Assembly: GCA_006538405.1 (NCBI GenBank)
Contig: BJKQ01000006.1
Span: 891,001-955,000, forward strand
Reading direction: 5' to 3'
DNA length: 64,000 nucleotides
From: Hansfordia pulvinata
Lineage: Eukaryota; Ascomycota; Sordariomycetes; Xylariales
The number at the start of each line of letters is the position of its first letter. The stretch's first letter is position 1. A program made the position numbers and the translations under genes. Below, in pieces: positions 1 through 9,786 of the stretch. The notes under the pieces are model-generated. The model was not told the DNA's origin. It saw only the letters and a program-made list of their open reading frames with translations, and made no database searches.

Positions 1-634
1 AGCTCTACCCCCCAGCCGCAAGACCGCAAGCTGGGCAGGTACCTAGATCCCAGCGGCCTCTACTGCTTGGATTCTGGTATCTCCCAGCAGCTCTCCTGCG
101 CTGGAACCCTGCTGCTGCCCTGTGCTCAACAATCTAGGCCGGTAAGGGACTAGCTCAGGCTGGTTGCATCTTCCGACAAGGAAAGGTACTTCTCACCAGC
201 ATATGGCACAGGCCTTTACTGAGGTACCGCGCCCGCCTCGATGCCCGCCTGCGCCTGCCTCCAGGGCACTTAGAGCCCCGTCGTCCAGTCCGGTGTCCGG
301 AGGCACGAGGGCAGGCGCGCGGGCAGCCGCTCGGCTGGGTGGGTACCTGCGGCGCGTCCTGGCAGGCGTCACCCAACATCCCACTTCACGCATCCGCTTC
401 TGATTACACCCATCGCGCCCTTTATTACTGCACCCTCACTTTTACACCGCCGCCTTAGCCCCGGCCGCCCCGTTCCCGCCGCCCGGCCCAGATTTCCCGG
501 GAATTTTCCAGGCTGTCGCCGACGCCCCTCCTGACAGCCCTCGTCAACACGCGCCAAGCAGATGGCGGCGTAGTTCTTGGCACTTGGACCGCCCGCCCCT
601 CTTCGCCGTCCAATGTCGCCGCCGCGTCGCCACC
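1..634. other. Left-edge intergenic DNA / 5' region of the GCP2 gene
   Basis: No coding region is supported here. Short overlapping open frames exist on both strands but have low-complexity Arg/Pro/Ala composition typical of GC-rich noncoding DNA. The last part, roughly 400-634, is pyrimidine-rich and is probably the promoter and leader of the gamma-tubulin complex gene that starts at 635. Confidence 0.5.
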
Positions 635-3630
635 ATGTCCTCGAGACTCTCGCGTCACGATGAGCGCCGTGCCCCCGGGTCCGGGGCTCATGCCAGTAGA
701 TCTCGCGCCCGGCAGCCCGAACGCGCCTCCGACCGCTCTGCCGCCGCCGCCGAGTCGCGAGAGCGCGCCGACGAACCCTACACCAACCCCGCCCACAAAC
801 GCACCGCCTCGGGCAACCCCCGGCCTGTCAGCCGCACCACCGCCGCCAACAATGACGGCCACCACTACACCGCCGACGAGCGCCGCACCGAGCGCACCAC
901 CATAACCACCCGCGAGAAGCTGGTCTCTCGCACCAGGAGCCCCGAGCAGAGGCGGCCCGTCTCCTCCCAGCCGCATCCCCAGCCTGCGGCCCAGAAATGG
1001 AAGGCCCCCAAGGACAGGGAAAGGGAGAAGGAAAAGGAGAAAGACAAGCCCGAAGATGCTCAACCCAGTAAGTGGCCCTCTCTCGTGTCCAATGTGGCCA
1101 GTCCCTAGCTCCGTGCTGACATGGGACACCAGCTTCGTGGGACCCCATCGCCTCCCTCACCCCTCACACGACCGCTCCCTTGGCCATCCGCATCTCGCTT
1201 CCACCTCTGGCTTCTGAGGCCCCTCAGTCTTTGCTTCCCACGCCTCTGCACGAGCTGTCGCTCGAGGAGCAGGAGTCCGCCATCGTCGACGACCTGCTCT
1301 TTGTCCTCATGGGCTACGAGGGCCAGTACATCCGCTACGCCTACTCCTACGACCCCGCCGAAGAGCGCGACCGTCTGCAGGGCCCTCAATTTCGCATCAC
1401 CGCTGGCCTCGACCCCTCTCTACACGACCTCACCGTATCTCTGCTGCGAATTGCCACACATTACTCAGCCCTGGAGACGTTTATTGATGTCCAGAGCCGA
1501 GAGCAGTTTGGCGCTGTTAACCATGCCCTGTGTGCCGCCATTCGTTCGCACCTGCAGGACTACCTCGTCATGGTCGCGCAGCTCGAGTCTCAATTCCTCA
1601 CGGCCCCGGCGTTCACGCTGCATCTGCTCAACGTCCACACTCTGCCCACAGCCAACATGATGTTTCACCTCTACACCCTCGCGCATGACTTTCTCAAGCG
1701 CAACGCCCTGCTTGACGACGAGAGCGACGAGGCCGACGACGATTCGGATCCAGATGACATCGACAACATCCTCGAGAATCTGAAGCGCGGAGGCGACCTT
1801 GTCCCTGGAGGCATGTCCGTCAAGAAGGTATGCCGCGGTGGCGTGGTCATTGGTCTTATCACTCGTCGACTCGAGACTATGTCTGGTGACCCTGCGGCTC
1901 GTCACCTTCTGACCGCCCTCCTGCGGGACGCCAGTCGCCCTTACATGCATATGCTCAACGAGTGGCTGCACCGAGGACAGATCAACGATCCTCATTCCGA
2001 GTTTCTAGTCAAGGAGCAGAAAAGCATAAAGCGTGACCGTCTCGAGATGGATTACACTGATGACTACTGGGAGCGCCGCTACACCATCCGCGAAAATGAC
2101 ATCCCTCCACAACTCTTGGGCGTCAAAGACAAAGTCCTACTGGCCGGCAAATATCTCAACGTGGTTCGCGAGTGTGGTGGGGCCAGCGTCGACGCCGATG
2201 CTGCTGCTGCTGCCCGCCACATCCCATCGTCATTCGACGACCCCCTCTTCATCGACAATGTCAACAACGCCTACGCGCATGCCAACGAGTCCTTGATGCG
2301 GCTGCTGCTCACAACACACCAGCTTCCAGCCCGCCTGCGTTCCCTCAAACATTACTTCTTCCTGGATCCGTCCGACTATTTCACCTACTTCATGGAACTG
2401 GGCGCGTCGGAGCTGCGCAAGCCCGTGAAGAATATCAATCTCGTCAAGCTGCAATCCTTGCTCGATCTTGTTCTGCGTCAACCTGGCAGCATTGTGTCTT
2501 TGGACCCCTTCAAAGAGGACATTCATGTCGACACCAACGAAGTCAGTCTTATCAAGATGCTGCAGCGTGTCGTCAACATCACTGGAATCGAGCAAGGCGA
2601 GGCTTTACAACCCCTCAGCAACCAGCCAGTAGAGAATGACAAGAATGCCATTGGCTTCACCTCGCTTCAGCTCAACTACACGGTTCCATTCCCGGTCTCT
2701 CTCGTCATCAGTCGCAAGACTGTCTGGCGCTACCAGGCCCTGTTCCGCTACCTGCTATCCTTGCGCTACCTCGAATCCCAGCTGTCCACGACCTGGCAAA
2801 CCCATCACGGTGGCATTGTATGGTGTCACAAGTCCACCGCCCGCGACCTGGAGATCTGGAAGCGTCGCGTGTGGACATTGCGTGCGCGCATGATAGTGTT
2901 TGTACAGCAGCTGCTCTACTTTTGCACGCTTGAGGTCATCGAGCCCAACTGGCAGTCGCTCATGTCTCGCCTCAAATCCAAGGATGGCTCCAGCGATGGC
3001 TCCGGCAAGCCGGACCGCACTGTCGACGAACTCATGCAAGATCACGTCGACTTCCTCGACACATGTCTCAAGGGTTGCATGCTGACTAATGGAAAGCTGA
3101 TTAGGGTGAGTGTTGCCCTTGTTTTGAGATCTACTTCCGCGCACTCTCTCTACAATTTGCTGCCGCCCGACTCTCACTGACAAAAACAGATTCACTCCAA
3201 ACTCATGCAGACTTGTACCGTCTTCGCCGCGTACACTAATTGGCTGTCACGCGAGCTAGAGAAGGCGGACCCAGACCTGATAGGCGACATTAAGCCGCCC
3301 AACATGCCAGACGACCAATGGCGGAGGTTCAAGGCAGCTGGAGGTGGCAACAAGAAGACGACGTCGCACGGTGAAAGCACTTCGTCGCACGGCGGCTCAG
3401 CGGACGGCAGTGGGGAGAAAGAGCGGGTTGCCAACCTGTACGAGATCATCCGTAAGTGGGAGACCAACTTCAGTCGCCACCTGCAGATTCTGCTTGATGC
3501 CCTGAATCACTATGCTGCTACCGAGACGGTAGTTCTCCTCAGCCTGTGCGCCCGTCTCGCGACGGCCAATCAAGGCACCGAATATGCCGGACTTAGGAAC
3601 GAAGACGACGTTGCCGGGGTTGCGGGATGA
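635..3630 (+). CDS. GCP2: Gamma-tubulin complex component 2 (GCP2/Spc97 family)
   Basis: Spc97/Spc98-family protein of the gamma-tubulin complex, which nucleates microtubules at spindle pole bodies. Three exons join in phase: 635-1067, 1133-3105 and 3190-3630, giving 948 residues. Both introns have good signals (GTAAGT..CAG and GTGAGT..CAG). Residues 1-145 are a charged, probably disordered tail. The GRIP1 region begins near residue 180 (AIVDDLLFVLMGYEGQYIRY). Family-typical stretches follow, such as SVKKVCRGGVVIGLITRRLE, the YTDDYWERRYTI block, and LRSLKHYFFLDPSDYF near residue 547. GRIP2 runs through the last two exons and ends soon after HLQILLDALNHY. The start was chosen as the Met at 635 in the context CACCATGTC, because upstream codons of that frame look non-coding. 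The length fits filamentous-fungal GCP2. The family is certain from the motifs; GCP2 rather than GCP3 is a recognition call. Confidence 0.93.
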
Positions 3631-4235
3631 ATCGTGACGGGTTGCTGATCAACGAAGCATTGGCCCTGATGGGAGGCTGCAGTGACTCATGGGAGATCAG
3701 ACATTGGAGTCGAGGCAGTCGGTTATATTGTAGAAGCAGAAAAGTCATTCGCTGCTTGGCGCAAGAGGGGCAAAGCGATAATTGCTGTTTTTGACACTTT
3801 ACCTATACCCAACAGCTTATAGATAGGCAGAGGCGCGAACGAGATGCATGACCTACAATGATATTTTGGTCCCAATGATGAGTTTCCGCTGGCCCCTGAC
3901 ATATGGATATGGCACTTGAGTCCCCATATACACCTGGCTCCCCCGACATGTGTTCACCGAACGCTGACCGACCAGATGCCTCCCTCTCAAGTCGCCTGCA
4001 AACCAAGGTTGACGTAGTTATCTTGAGTGGCGCTGAAAGTGTCGAATCCGATCACTTCAGTCCAGCGCGAACAAGTGAGGTCATATTGACTGCATAGACG
4101 CGCGCAATCTGCTTTGGTATCGATTGTATTATTATTTATTCATTTTCACTGGCCAGTATATAACCCATTACCCCGCAGTATTGGCGTCGTACGTGCGCAG
4201 GCCCGCACACCGAGCCCGGAACCCGGATCACCCCC
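3631..4235. other. Intergenic region between two convergent genes
   Basis: This lies between the stop of GCP2 (+) and the stop of the small repeat protein (-), so it should hold both 3' UTRs and polyadenylation regions. I see no supported reading frame, RNA gene or notable repeat. Confidence 0.5.
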
Positions 4236-4626
4236 TCAGTTGGTCCGCGGCTTGGAGCCGCCTAGGTTGTCCTGGACGGTGCCGCCGATGCTGCCGCCCG
4301 CGGTGAACTGCTTGCCGACGGCGCCGTCGGCGGCCAGTGGGCCGCCGACCGCCTGGGCCGCGCCGCCTAGCGCGCCGTTCTCTGTTTTGGGGGGAGGGAG
4401 AGATGTGGTGGTCAGTCTGCTGCTCTGTTCTGTTCTGTCTTTTTTTTATGGCCACTAGTTCTTCTCTGTGCTTTGACTCACCGGTGAACTGCTTGCCGAT
4501 GGCGCCCTGGGCGTCAAAGGCCTTGGGGCGGTCGTGGCCGAGGCCGGCGTTGGCCGGGGTGGTGGTCGCGGAGGCCATGCCGGTGCTCGTCTTGGAGCCC
4601 GTGTTGGAGGAGCCGTGGGAGGACAT
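4236..4626 (-). CDS. Small fungal repeat protein (GAxGKQFT motif), function unknown
   Basis: Two exons on the minus strand (4626-4482 and 4381-4236) are joined through a GTGAGT..CAG intron in phase, giving 96 residues. The product is Gly/Ala/Ser/Thr-rich, without signal peptide or membrane segment. It contains two copies of a short unit: FDAQGAIGKQFT in exon 1 and LAADGAVGKQFT in exon 2. Each unit is followed by a Gly-rich segment (GALGGAAQAVGGP; GSIGGTVQDNLGG). Small proteins of this composition are widespread in filamentous ascomycetes and are mostly annotated as hypothetical. I do not assign a function; the hydrophilic Gly-rich repeats would suit a stress-associated or disordered protein, but that is inference. 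A TATAAAT element lies about 150 bp upstream on the same strand. The intron falls immediately after the first GKQFT, suggesting an ancient unit duplication. Confidence 0.8.
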
Positions 4627-5327
4627 TTCGGCTTGAGTTGGTGGGAGGAGGCGGTGGTGTAATGGTTACCGTTGCTTCGCTAGTGCTCGTGTGACGAAGT
4701 ACTGAGTTCGAAAGCTCTCAAGTTGATAAGTGTACGGTGGCAGATACGGGAGGAATAGCAGAGGGAAATCAATGATTTATAAAAGATCGTATGCTCTCCA
4801 TTGAAGTGCCGGGCGAATAACAGCCTAGTCCAGCCTGCCCTCGATCCATGTGGCGCTGGGCCGTGATGGATGAGGTCATGATTTGGTCGCCCCGATCCAG
4901 TATGTCACGACTCAAAGCGGGCGGGCGCGCTTGTGGCCGCTACGGACTGCATCGAAGTACAGCATGATTCAATGATCAGAAGGTCCCTGGCGACGCGCGC
5001 GCTTATACAACTATCAAATCTGCTTCTGCTCTACACTGCTTGACATTCTGGTGGGTATGTGGGATGGCGGGGTTGGCACGAGACGTGTGCATCGACTCAC
5101 AAGCTGTCCTGGAGGAGATCGATTCGTTGGTTATAAGTGAATCCAGGACAGTAAGCCTTTGGTTTTTACTTGATGCCTTCTCTGTCCAGCATGCTGCACT
5201 CAGCTTCACAGCAACGACAAAAAAAAAAAGATCCGCCTCAAGCCTCGTTCTTTCAACCGTGGGACAAAAAGATTAGCAATGCAGCGGAAGAGCATGCTCA
5301 ATGGGAAGCAAAAGTAATAGCTCAATG
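4627..5327. other. Intergenic region upstream of the small repeat protein, up to tRNA-Gln
   Basis: Apart from the TATA-like element noted separately, I find no supported gene here. Open frames around 5000-5280 use alternative starts and have no recognisable domain. A run of A near 5219-5230 is a simple homopolymer. Confidence 0.45.
4775..4781 (-). promoter_or_regulatory. Probable TATA box of the small repeat protein gene
   Basis: TATAAAT is read on the minus strand, about 150 bp upstream of the Met codon at 4626. This is a reasonable distance for a fungal core promoter with a 5' UTR of roughly 100 nt. The call rests on sequence match and position only. Confidence 0.4.
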
Positions 5328-5399
5328 AGGTCGTATTGGGAATCGAACCCAAATTGCTGGAATCAGAATCCAGAGTGCTAACCATTACACCATACAACC
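5328..5399 (-). tRNA. tRNA-Gln (anticodon CTG)
   Basis: A 72-nt cloverleaf can be drawn on the minus strand. The acceptor stem GGTTGTA pairs with TACGACC (one G-T), and the discriminator is T. The D arm has the A-box form GTGTAATGGTTAGCAC. The anticodon stem CTGGA/TCCAG encloses the loop TTCTGAT, so positions 34-36 are CTG, decoding CAG glutamine. The T arm TTGGG-TTCGATT-CCCAA contains the B-box GGTTCGATTCC. There is no intron. A T-rich stretch follows the 3' end on the same strand, consistent with a Pol III terminator. Confidence 0.96.
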
Positions 5400-5876
5400 C
5401 GAATTGTTGTTTTATGATACGCTAACGGCATATATGGCCACTACCTCAGGAGGCACCCCACCTGACTCGCCCTTGCAAGGCCCCCTCCTTCACTTGGCGG
5501 TCCTGACTGGAGGTCCTTGAGCCGACCCCTTCACCCGAGGGCGCGGCCGTTGTGCCGCCGCTTAGCGCCGGCGTCGCAACTGGCTGACAGACAGGCGTAG
5601 CAGGTACCTACCTCCACTAACTAGTACCTTACCGCCTCCAGCAGAGGGAGCACAGCACACACAGCGGCAGCCGGCCGGGACAGCTTTTCCGCGTGAGGTC
5701 ATGCCCATGCGCCGCCGTAGCCCCGAACCCGCCCGGCACGACCTCCAACCTCGAGTTGCAAGATTGAATTCCACCTCCGACCTCACGACCCTGACGACCC
5801 CCTCTCCGCCATCCCCAACCCGCGTCGCTCGAGGTTCTGCCACCCCTCTTCCAGCCTGCACCACCACCATCCCGAC
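5400..5876. other. Promoter/5' leader region of the ETF-beta gene
   Basis: The stretch between the 5' end of the tRNA gene and the ETF-beta start has no supported frame. From about 5780 to 5876 it is C/T-rich with short CACC-type runs, as is usual for fungal leaders. A CTGACTCGCC element near 5461 contains TGACTC, the half-site of the GCN4/CPC1 general amino acid control factor; this may be chance. Confidence 0.4.
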
Positions 5877-6977
5877 ATGTCTGCCCTCCGAATCCTCGTG
5901 CCCGTCAAGCGGGTCATTGACTATGCCGTAAGTCACCCGCCATTGAAGCCCGCACAGCCGAGGAGTCCCCTTCCCATGCGCCGCGACCTCGGCGACGACG
6001 ACGACGACGATGGAGACGACACGCAAAACCCCAATCGCACGCCATGATGTCCACCCTCGCCGAACCAGCTACACCCCAATTGAGAGTGCGCCGCAACACC
6101 TGCTAACCGTTGCCGCCCACCGCCGCAGGTCAAGCCCCGCGTCAACAAAGCCATGACGGGCGTCGAGACGGCCGGCGTCAAGCACAGCATGAACCCGTTC
6201 GACGAGCTGTCGGTGGAGGAGTCGGTGCGCATCCGGGAGAAGAAGTCGGCGCCGGGCGGCGTCGACGACATCTGCGTCATCAGCGCCGGCCCCGCCAAGG
6301 CCGCCGACGTGCTGCGCACCGCGATGGCCATGGGCGCCGACCGCGGCATCCACGTCGACGTCAAGGAGGGCGAGGACCTCGAGCCCCTGGCCGTGGCCAA
6401 GCTGCTGCGCGCCACCGTCGACCGCGAGAAGAGCAACCTCGTCATCCTCGGCAAGCAGAGCATCGACGACGACGCCGCGCAGACGGGCCAGATGCTCGCG
6501 GGCCTGCTGGGCTGGCCCCAGGCCACCCAGGCCAGCGCCGTCTCCTTCGGCGAGGGCGACAGCGTCGAGGTCACCAAGGAGGTCGACGGCGGCGTCGAGA
6601 CGGTCCGCGCCAAGCTGCCCATGGTCATCACCACCGACCTGCGCCTCAACGAGCCCCGCTACGCCAGCCTGCCCAACATCATGAAGGCCAAGAAGAAGCC
6701 CCTCGTCAAGCTGAGCCTGAGCGACCTGGGCGTGGCCAACGAGCGCCGCCTCAAGGTTCTCAAGGTTGAAGGTGAGTCATTCTTTTTTTTTTTTTTCCAT
6801 CCACGGCCACACGTGCTCTCGGGCCACGATCGATACGCACCTACGAATTCCCAGACATGGCGCAAGAAGCTGATTTTTCTCTCCCCAATGGCAGAGCCTG
6901 CGCCGAGGCAAGGCGGCGGCAAGGTCGAGGATGTCGGCGGACTGGTCAGCAAGCTCAAGGAGCTGGGCGCTTTGTAA
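5877..6977 (+). CDS. Electron transfer flavoprotein subunit beta (mitochondrial)
   Basis: The beta subunit of ETF carries electrons from acyl-CoA and other mitochondrial flavin dehydrogenases to ETF-ubiquinone oxidoreductase; as a heterodimer with the alpha subunit it holds FAD and AMP. Three exons join exactly (5877-5927, 6129-6771, 6895-6977) for 258 residues, the normal size. The protein opens with RILVPVKRVIDYA and continues with the family signatures SMNPFDELSVEESVRIREK, VISAGPAKAADVLRTAMAMG and VILGKQSIDDDAAQTGQMLA. The end KVEDVGGLVSKLKELGAL is also typical. The first exon is only 51 nt. There is no long presequence, as in other ETF-beta proteins, whose N-terminus itself directs import. 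Third-position GC bias is very strong in exon 2, suggesting high expression (inference). Confidence 0.96.
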
Positions 6978-7993
6978 GAGAATAGAAGAGACGGAGATTT
7001 TTTCTACACGATACATGAGAAACGAAGACGGCACCGCTCAGAGGAGCGAGGCCCGAACTGCGGGGCTCGCGCGGCATCGGCCCGGAACGGTGACGTCCGG
7101 TCCCGGGTCCGGCGTGTCTCGACTGCAATCCGCGACGGGCGTGAACGCGGGCCCTGCAGGGGCCTGGCTGCGCCCTGCACAGTCGACGAGTGTGTATAGT
7201 AGCCGGTATGAGGAGTCTCGATGACGGGCCCCGTGTGCTACCAAGAGATATATAAGACCACCGTTCAAATCAAGCGTCCGGCTTTCGTGTACTCGTACTC
7301 ATGATTGATGGATCGTCGCTGATGGCGACCCTTGGATGATGAAAGCCGATAAGCCGCGAGCGTCCACCAATTGGCGGTGGCTAACAAAGCGGACCGTGCT
7401 TCCTGGTCGTTCCTTGTGTCAAGGGATCTCAACCGGGCAGCCAGCCGTTACGGACGCGTACACTTGTTGGTCTTCACATGCAGGCACCTGCGTGCAGATA
7501 AACACGTAACGCAGATTGGGTCGTAGGTGGGAACGTGGCCATTGAGGCGCGCGGCAGCTTATCTGTAGCGATCCTGGGGGATGAAGATCGCGGATTGGAC
7601 TGGATTGGATGGGCTCAGGAGCCGCATGCATGCGCGGCGTCGGCTCGGGCCAGCGAGGGTGCCGGTGCCAGCAGGACTGGGGATGGCGGTAGACGCTGAA
7701 CGGCGGTTTGGTCGGCACACCTACCGGGTAGGTACTTGTGTTATATGGTAATTATTATTTGATTGACTGATCAATGGGGCTCGGGGTTTGGGGATGGATG
7801 GATCAGCAGGAGATCGTGGGGCGGCCACGGCAGTGACACAGTGGGAAGTGGGAAGAGAGATCAAAGCGGCGCGTCGTGGATAATGGTATTAGATAAACGC
7901 CTTTGCTCTCGTACATTATCTGGCATTGAGACTACCGTACCAACCTAATTCATCAGAGATACCATCAGGCGGGACCCAGTCACGGACGTTCGG

Positions 7994-7999
7994 GAGTCA
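7994..7999 (-). promoter_or_regulatory. Candidate CPC1/GCN4 half-site upstream of arg-2
   Basis: TGACTC on the minus strand, in the intergenic region ahead of the arginine-biosynthetic gene. General amino acid control factors (Neurospora CPC1, Aspergillus CpcA, yeast Gcn4) bind TGACTCA-like sites. The match is short and far from the start, so it is only a candidate. Confidence 0.25.
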
Positions 8000-8524
8000 C
8001 TTGCGGGAATGTCAAGGGCCGGGAGGTGCAGACAGAGAAGGCGGTCAAGTCGACGCCGCGGCAAGAGCCCTGCGGCCTCCCTGCAGCGCCAGCGACCCAC
8101 GCGTGGCCGCGCCCGCGACACCGCCGCCAGGGCTTCATCAGAACGTTGACTGTTTTTTTTCCTCCCCGCGGGCTTCCGCTGTCGGACCCGGGCAGGCTGC
8201 CGCGGACAGAGGCGAAATAGCAGGGCTATTATTGGCTTCGGCTCTGACGTAGGGGGGTCCAAGTGGAGCGGACGGGGGTGTGGCGAGAGCTCTCGGGGCC
8301 AATCACTGCCGGTCAATGGCTCCTGGAGCCCCGCGCTACCAGTCCTGTTCTGTTCACCTCTCTCTTCAACTCTTTGCTCTCTCTCTCTTTTTTTTTTCTT
8401 TTCGGTTACTGGGAAAAACAACCCCATTAACGAGATGAGCATCGTGACGGGCAGTTTCTGGTCATGCGAGTTGATGGATTCTGGGAGCTGCCTCAAATAC
8501 ATGTACGGAAAAAGTTGCAGAGAG

Positions 8525-8555
8525 TACCTAAGGTACCTGATACCTTAGGTAGGTA
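8525..8555. repeat. TACCTAAGGTA-type palindrome cluster
   Basis: TACCTAAGGTA (8525-8535), itself a perfect palindrome, is followed within a few bases by TACCTTAGGTAGGTA (8541-8555). The same motif family recurs at 16151-16163, 16713-16723, 43273-43288 and 43901-43915. It is a dispersed intergenic motif; no function is known to me. Confidence 0.6.
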
Positions 8556-9094
8556 ACGAAGGTTCAACTCCAGTATGCACTTGAGGTCACGATAAGCACG
8601 TACATTATTACTCGTAATCTGTATTCATGGGGTCGTCAAGTCAAATACATGCAATCCAACTCCTTCCCCGTAGGTCTCCGGGTGTACTCGTAGGTGAGTA
8701 ATACTGTACCGGGTTAGATGGCAGAGGGGCCCCAAGTCGAAGTCGCTCAGGAACACACGCCTTTGCTCCTTATCTCGGACCCCATTTCTTTCCTGAAACC
8801 GGAGCCCACCAAGCTACTTGGCCCCTCCGCCAGTTTGTGCGGCGCGCCCAAGTCACTCGGCGCCCGCCCGCCCCAGCCAGACCCGGCTGATGAGATAGCC
8901 TTAGCCTTTTCCTCTTTTTCTCGCCCAGCGCCCGGAGTAGAATCTTTTTGCCATCCCGAAATACACACGCACGCACCCACTCCCGCACACCACCCTCACC
9001 AAACCACTTCAAACCACCACTCACACCGCGCCGCCGCCGCTGCTGCTCCCACTTTCTTCCCTCTCTCTCCTCCTCCTCCGGACCAGCTGCCCTT

Positions 9095-9687
9095 ATGAAC
9101 GGGCGCTCGTCAGCCTTCACCTCGCAGGTACGTACTTGGCCGCAGCCTCGCCCACTCCCGTTCCCCGTCCTCCCTCCCTGCCCGCATTGCCCTTCTGCTC
9201 GCCCGTCGCCGGCCTCGCCCCGGCCATTGCCAGCCGTGGCCGCGTCCGGGCAACCCCACAAACACTCGAGCGTCCCGTCCGGTCCTCGCAGCCCCCGGCT
9301 CACCTCGGGGTTGTCGTCGTCGTCGTTGTCGTCGGCGCTGTTGTGCTGTCGTGCGTGGTCGGCATGCGATCTGGGGCTCTAGTCCCAACGCTTTCACCCC
9401 ACCCCACCCACTCCGTTCGGCCTCCACGACCGGCACGGGCGAGCACCCTGTCTCAATGGAATCAAACTTGGATTTCACTATGCACTCTCACCCTCACGTC
9501 CACTGCCCGTTCGGCAAAAGCATCACCACCGTTCAATTGACTGCTTCGGCGCGCTGACCTTCCACCTCTGCAGGATTATATTTCAGGTACGCCTGGCTTG
9601 GCTCCACGCCCTTCGCCTGACTCACCGCCTCCCCGACTGACCTTGTCCTCTGCATTAGACCACTTGTGGCGGGCTCTTTCGGCTTAA
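9095..9687 (+). CDS. Arginine attenuator peptide uORF, split by two introns
   Basis: Exons 9095-9127, 9574-9586 and 9659-9687 join in phase into a 24-codon uORF plus stop in the leader of the carbamoyl-phosphate synthase gene. The peptide begins MNGRSSAFTSQDYIS and ends DHLWRALSA, matching the fungal arginine attenuator peptide known from Neurospora arg-2 and yeast CPA1, including the conserved Asp in SQDY and the TrpArgAla segment. In those systems the nascent peptide, with free arginine, stalls the ribosome at the uORF stop and reduces initiation at the main start. The introns are 446 nt (GTACGT..CAG) and 72 nt (GTACGC..TAG). Neither intron can remain in mRNA without destroying the peptide. 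The uORF stop lies 99 bp before the main ATG. It is too short and too divided to be found by ordinary gene prediction. Confidence 0.95.
9618..9624 (+). promoter_or_regulatory. Perfect TGACTCA (GCN4/CPC1-type) site inside leader intron 2
   Basis: TGACTCA sits within the 72-nt intron that separates uORF exons 2 and 3. It matches the consensus of the general amino acid control bZIP factors, which regulate arginine genes in Neurospora and Aspergillus. Its position downstream of the likely transcription start is unusual. Chance occurrence is possible. Confidence 0.4.
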
Positions 9688-9786
9688 GGGCCTCGTGTCG
9701 TTCTGAATATCTTCTTGTCATCCCCACGCCTCGCTCCATCCTCCCCTCCTAACCAACAACCCCTCTTCCCTCCCTCCCCTGCCACC

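Larger units (their letters stand above)
6978..9094. other. Intergenic region / upstream region of arg-2
   Basis: About 2.1 kb with no supported gene. It holds the 3' region of ETF-beta and the promoter of the arginine gene. GAGTCA at 7994-7999 is TGACTC on the minus strand, a candidate CPC1/GCN4 half-site about 1.1 kb before the uORF. TACCTAAGGTA-type palindromes occur at 8525-8555. The interval 8890-9094 is C-rich and becomes the leader. Confidence 0.45.

Noticed and set aside
455..1129. 224-codon minus-strand frame opposite GCP2 exon 1
   Set aside because: Gly/Arg/Val-rich composition and full overlap with a coding exon in phase with the GCP2 gene indicate a shadow frame.
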